Of a DNA stretch of 64,000 bases, positions 62,299-64,000 are shown piece by piece; the first letter of the stretch is position 1; every line of letters begins with the position of its first letter. The DNA is from Microlunatus panaciterrae (GTDB lineage Bacteria > Actinomycetota > Actinomycetes > Propionibacteriales > Propionibacteriaceae), in assembly GCF_016907535.1 (NCBI RefSeq), contig NZ_JAFBCF010000001.1:2914001-2978000 (forward strand), in the 5' to 3' direction. A program made the position numbers and the translations under genes. The notes under the pieces were generated by a model. The model did no database searches. It saw nothing but the letters and a program-made list of their open reading frames with translations, and was not told the origin of the DNA.

Positions 62299-64000
62299 AT
62301 GAGCAGCCCTGACACCCGAAATCCTGACGCCGACCTGTCCGGCCGCGGCGGTCGTGGCGGCGGCCAACGTCCAGATCCCCGAGATCTGGCCCAGCTCGAC
62401 TCCCACCCGGTCAGCCTCCGCCGGGTCGCCGCGCTGTTCGCGCCGTACCGACTGCAGCTCGGCCTGGTGATGGCGCTGATCGCCGCCACCTCGGCGGTGG
62501 GACTGGCTATTCCCTTCCTCACCCGCCGGATCATCGACGAGGCGATCCCGCAGCGCGACGGCGCCCTGCTCGCCCTGCTGGTCGGCGGCATGCTTGCGGT
62601 CACCGTGGTCGGAGCCGTTCTCGGGGTGCTGCAGACCTGGTTGTCCACCACGATCGGACAGCGGGTCATGCACACCCTGCGCAGCCGGGTCTTCGGACAC
62701 CTGCAACGCCAGTCGTTGGACTTCTTCACCCGCACCCGGGGCGGCGAGGTGCAGTCGCGGCTGATCAACGACATCGCCGGGATGCAGAACGTCGTCACCA
62801 CCGCAGCCACCTCGTCCGCCTCCAACGTCACGGCGGCAGTCGGCACGGCCGTGGCGATGGCGGCCCTCAGCTGGCGGCTCTCATTGCTGTCCTTGGTCGT
62901 GCTGCCGCCGGCGATCTGGCTGACCCGGAAGGTGGGAACGATGCGGCGTGACGTCACCGCCAGGAGGCAGCGGGCCGTGGCCGGCCTGCACGCGCAGGTG
63001 GAGGAGTCCCTGTCCGTCAGCGGTGTGCTGCTCGGAAAGACCCTCGGCGCCGGCCCGGCGCTGACGAAGCGCTTCACCACCTCGTCGGCGGGACTGCTCT
63101 CGCTCGAGGTCGCCGCCCAGCTGGCCGGTCGCTGGCGGATGGCCACCACGAGCATCGTCTTCGCCGCCATTCCGGCACTGATCTACCTCTTCGGCGGCCA
63201 CCCCGCGACTTCCGGTGGGATGTCCATCGGCACTCTGGTGGCCTTCACGGCACTTCAGGCCGGTCTGTTCCGTCCGCTGATGGGGGTCCTCAACGTCGGC
63301 GTCCAGGTGACCGGCTCGATGGCGCTGTTCAGCCGGATCTTCGAGTACCTCGACCTGCCGGTGGAGATCGACGACCCGAGCGTGCCGGCCGAGGTGGATC
63401 CGGAAGGCCTCAGCGGTCACCTCCGCTTCACCGAGGTGGGCTTTCGCTACCGCGGCGCCGACCGGGATGCCCTGAACGGGATCACCCTGGAGGTGCCGGC
63501 CGGCACCCATCTGGCGCTGGTGGGGCTCACCGGCTCCGGCAAGAGCACGCTGGCTGCGCTGGTGGCCCGGCTGCACGATCCGACCAGTGGTGTGGTCAGC
63601 ATCGACGGCGTCGACCTGCGCCTTCTTCCGCTGCAGACCCTGGCCCGGGTGGTCGGTGTGGTCTCCCAGGAGACCTATCTGCTGCACGCCAGCATCGCTG
63701 ACAACCTCCGCTACGCCAGGCCTGAGGCCACCGACGACGAGCTGGTCGAGGCGTGTCGAGCGGCTCAGATCCACGACGTGATCATGGCTCTTCCCGACCG
63801 CTACGAGACGGTGGTCGGTGCTCGCGGCTACCGGTTCTCCGGGGGTGAGAAGCAGCGGTTGGCGATCGCCCGGACCCTGCTGCGGGACCCTCGGGTGCTC
63901 GTTCTGGACGAGGCGACCAGTGCGCTGGACAACAGCACTGAGGCCGCCGTCCAGCAGGCACTGGAGACGCTGAGCCGTGGCCGCACGACACTCACCATCG
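62299..64000 (+). CDS. ABC exporter, fused membrane and ATPase domains (3-prime end outside window)
   Basis: 567 codons visible, cut at the window edge. ATG 62299 has GAGG 8 bases upstream; GTGs at 62290 and 62293 are alternatives. A basic Gly/Arg-rich N-terminus precedes six membrane helices (about 55-330), then the ATPase: ALVGLTGSGKSTLAALVARL (Walker A), VVSQETYLLHASIADNLRYA (Q-loop), YRFSGGEKQRLAIARTLLRD (ABC signature), VLVLDEATSALDNSTEAAVQ (Walker B and D-loop). The layout fits a half-size multidrug or lipid exporter, likely controlled by the divergent MarR protein. Confidence 0.95.
   Translation, partial: MSSPDTRNPDADLSGRGGRGGGQRPDPRDLAQLDSHPVSLRRVAALFAPYRLQLGLVMALIAATSAVGLAIPFLTRRIIDEAIPQRDGALLALLVGGMLAVTVVGAVLGVLQTWLSTTIGQRVMHTLRSRVFGHLQRQSLDFFTRTRGGEVQSRLINDIAGMQNVVTTAATSSASNVTAAVGTAVAMAALSWRLSLLSLVVLPPAIWLTRKVGTMRRDVTARRQRAVAGLHAQVEESLSVSGVLLGKTLGAGPALTKRFTTSSAGLLSLEVAAQLAGRWRMATTSIVFAAIPALIYLFGGHPATSGGMSIGTLVAFTALQAGLFRPLMGVLNVGVQVTGSMALFSRIFEYLDLPVEIDDPSVPAEVDPEGLSGHLRFTEVGFRYRGADRDALNGITLEVPAGTHLALVGLTGSGKSTLAALVARLHDPTSGVVSIDGVDLRLLPLQTLARVVGVVSQETYLLHASIADNLRYARPEATDDELVEACRAAQIHDVIMALPDRYETVVGARGYRFSGGEKQRLAIARTLLRDPRVLVLDEATSALDNSTEAAVQQALETLSRGRTTLTI

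Overview
The window is high-GC DNA with densely packed genes, many GTG starts and many genes lacking a Shine-Dalgarno sequence. This fits an actinomycete. Gene content (acyl-CoA carboxylase beta/epsilon pair, F420 genes, WhiB2-type regulator, DUF3499, DUF5719, TIGR03089) fits the order Propionibacteriales, possibly the Propionibacteriaceae. The family assignment is inference from gene content only. I saw no rRNA, tRNA, CRISPR array, transposase or phage gene.

Layout. (1) 49-11594 is conserved housekeeping: Maf, a DUF885 hydrolase, a VOC protein, an MFS transporter, acyl-CoA carboxylase epsilon and beta, BirA, a PH-domain membrane protein, a crotonase, GtrA, PurK-PurE and an EI24 membrane protein. 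(2) 11787-18451 is a carbohydrate island: a LacI repressor, a divergent operon (TIM-barrel isomerase, Gfo/Idh dehydrogenase, SGNH esterase) and a convergent GH2 beta-mannosidase. The two promoters share an exact 14-base LacI-type operator. (3) 18620-19789 is an acyl-CoA dehydrogenase, followed by an 830-base gene-free stretch with three kinds of repeat, including a 143-base tandem array whose units fold into long hairpins. (4) 20621-26636 holds two divergent LCP cell-wall ligases, a GT2 glycosyltransferase and a secreted alpha/beta-hydrolase peptidase. (5) 26690-36047 is a myo-inositol catabolic cluster with a divergent GntR regulator and the order iolC, aldolase, iolB, iolD, iolE, iolG, iolA. 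(6) 36125-54668 returns to conserved actinobacterial genes: TIGR03089, ManC, DUF3105, CofE-CofD, WhiB, a giant GT2 protein, DUF5719, GNAT, a degenerate zincin, DUF3499, phosphomannomutase, a Trm112-like protein, a SIS-like protein, a CDF transporter and AroQ, then a PfkB kinase. (7) 54820-64000 holds a GH4 glycosidase, SahH, an ATP-grasp/alpha-E fusion with a transglutaminase, SixA, MarR and an ABC exporter that is cut by the window end.

How the genes fit together. ManC and phosphomannomutase supply and use mannose phosphates for GDP-mannose and envelope glycans, which fits the neighbouring LCP and GT2 proteins. The inositol cluster turns myo-inositol into acetyl-CoA and a three-carbon semialdehyde product; related propionyl-CoA metabolism is represented by the carboxylase. 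From memory, the order Maf-accE-accD-birA-PH-GtrA-purK-purE-acyl-CoA dehydrogenase ... TIGR03089-LCP-manC-cofE/cofD-whiB2-zincin-DUF3499-pmm-SIS-sahH matches Mycobacterium tuberculosis Rv3282 down to Rv3248c. The sugar and inositol operons therefore look like islands inserted in an old backbone.

A recurring pattern is a TANNNT-like -10 box ending 6-8 bases before the start codon, seen at about twenty genes. It predicts leaderless mRNAs and was used here to choose several starts.
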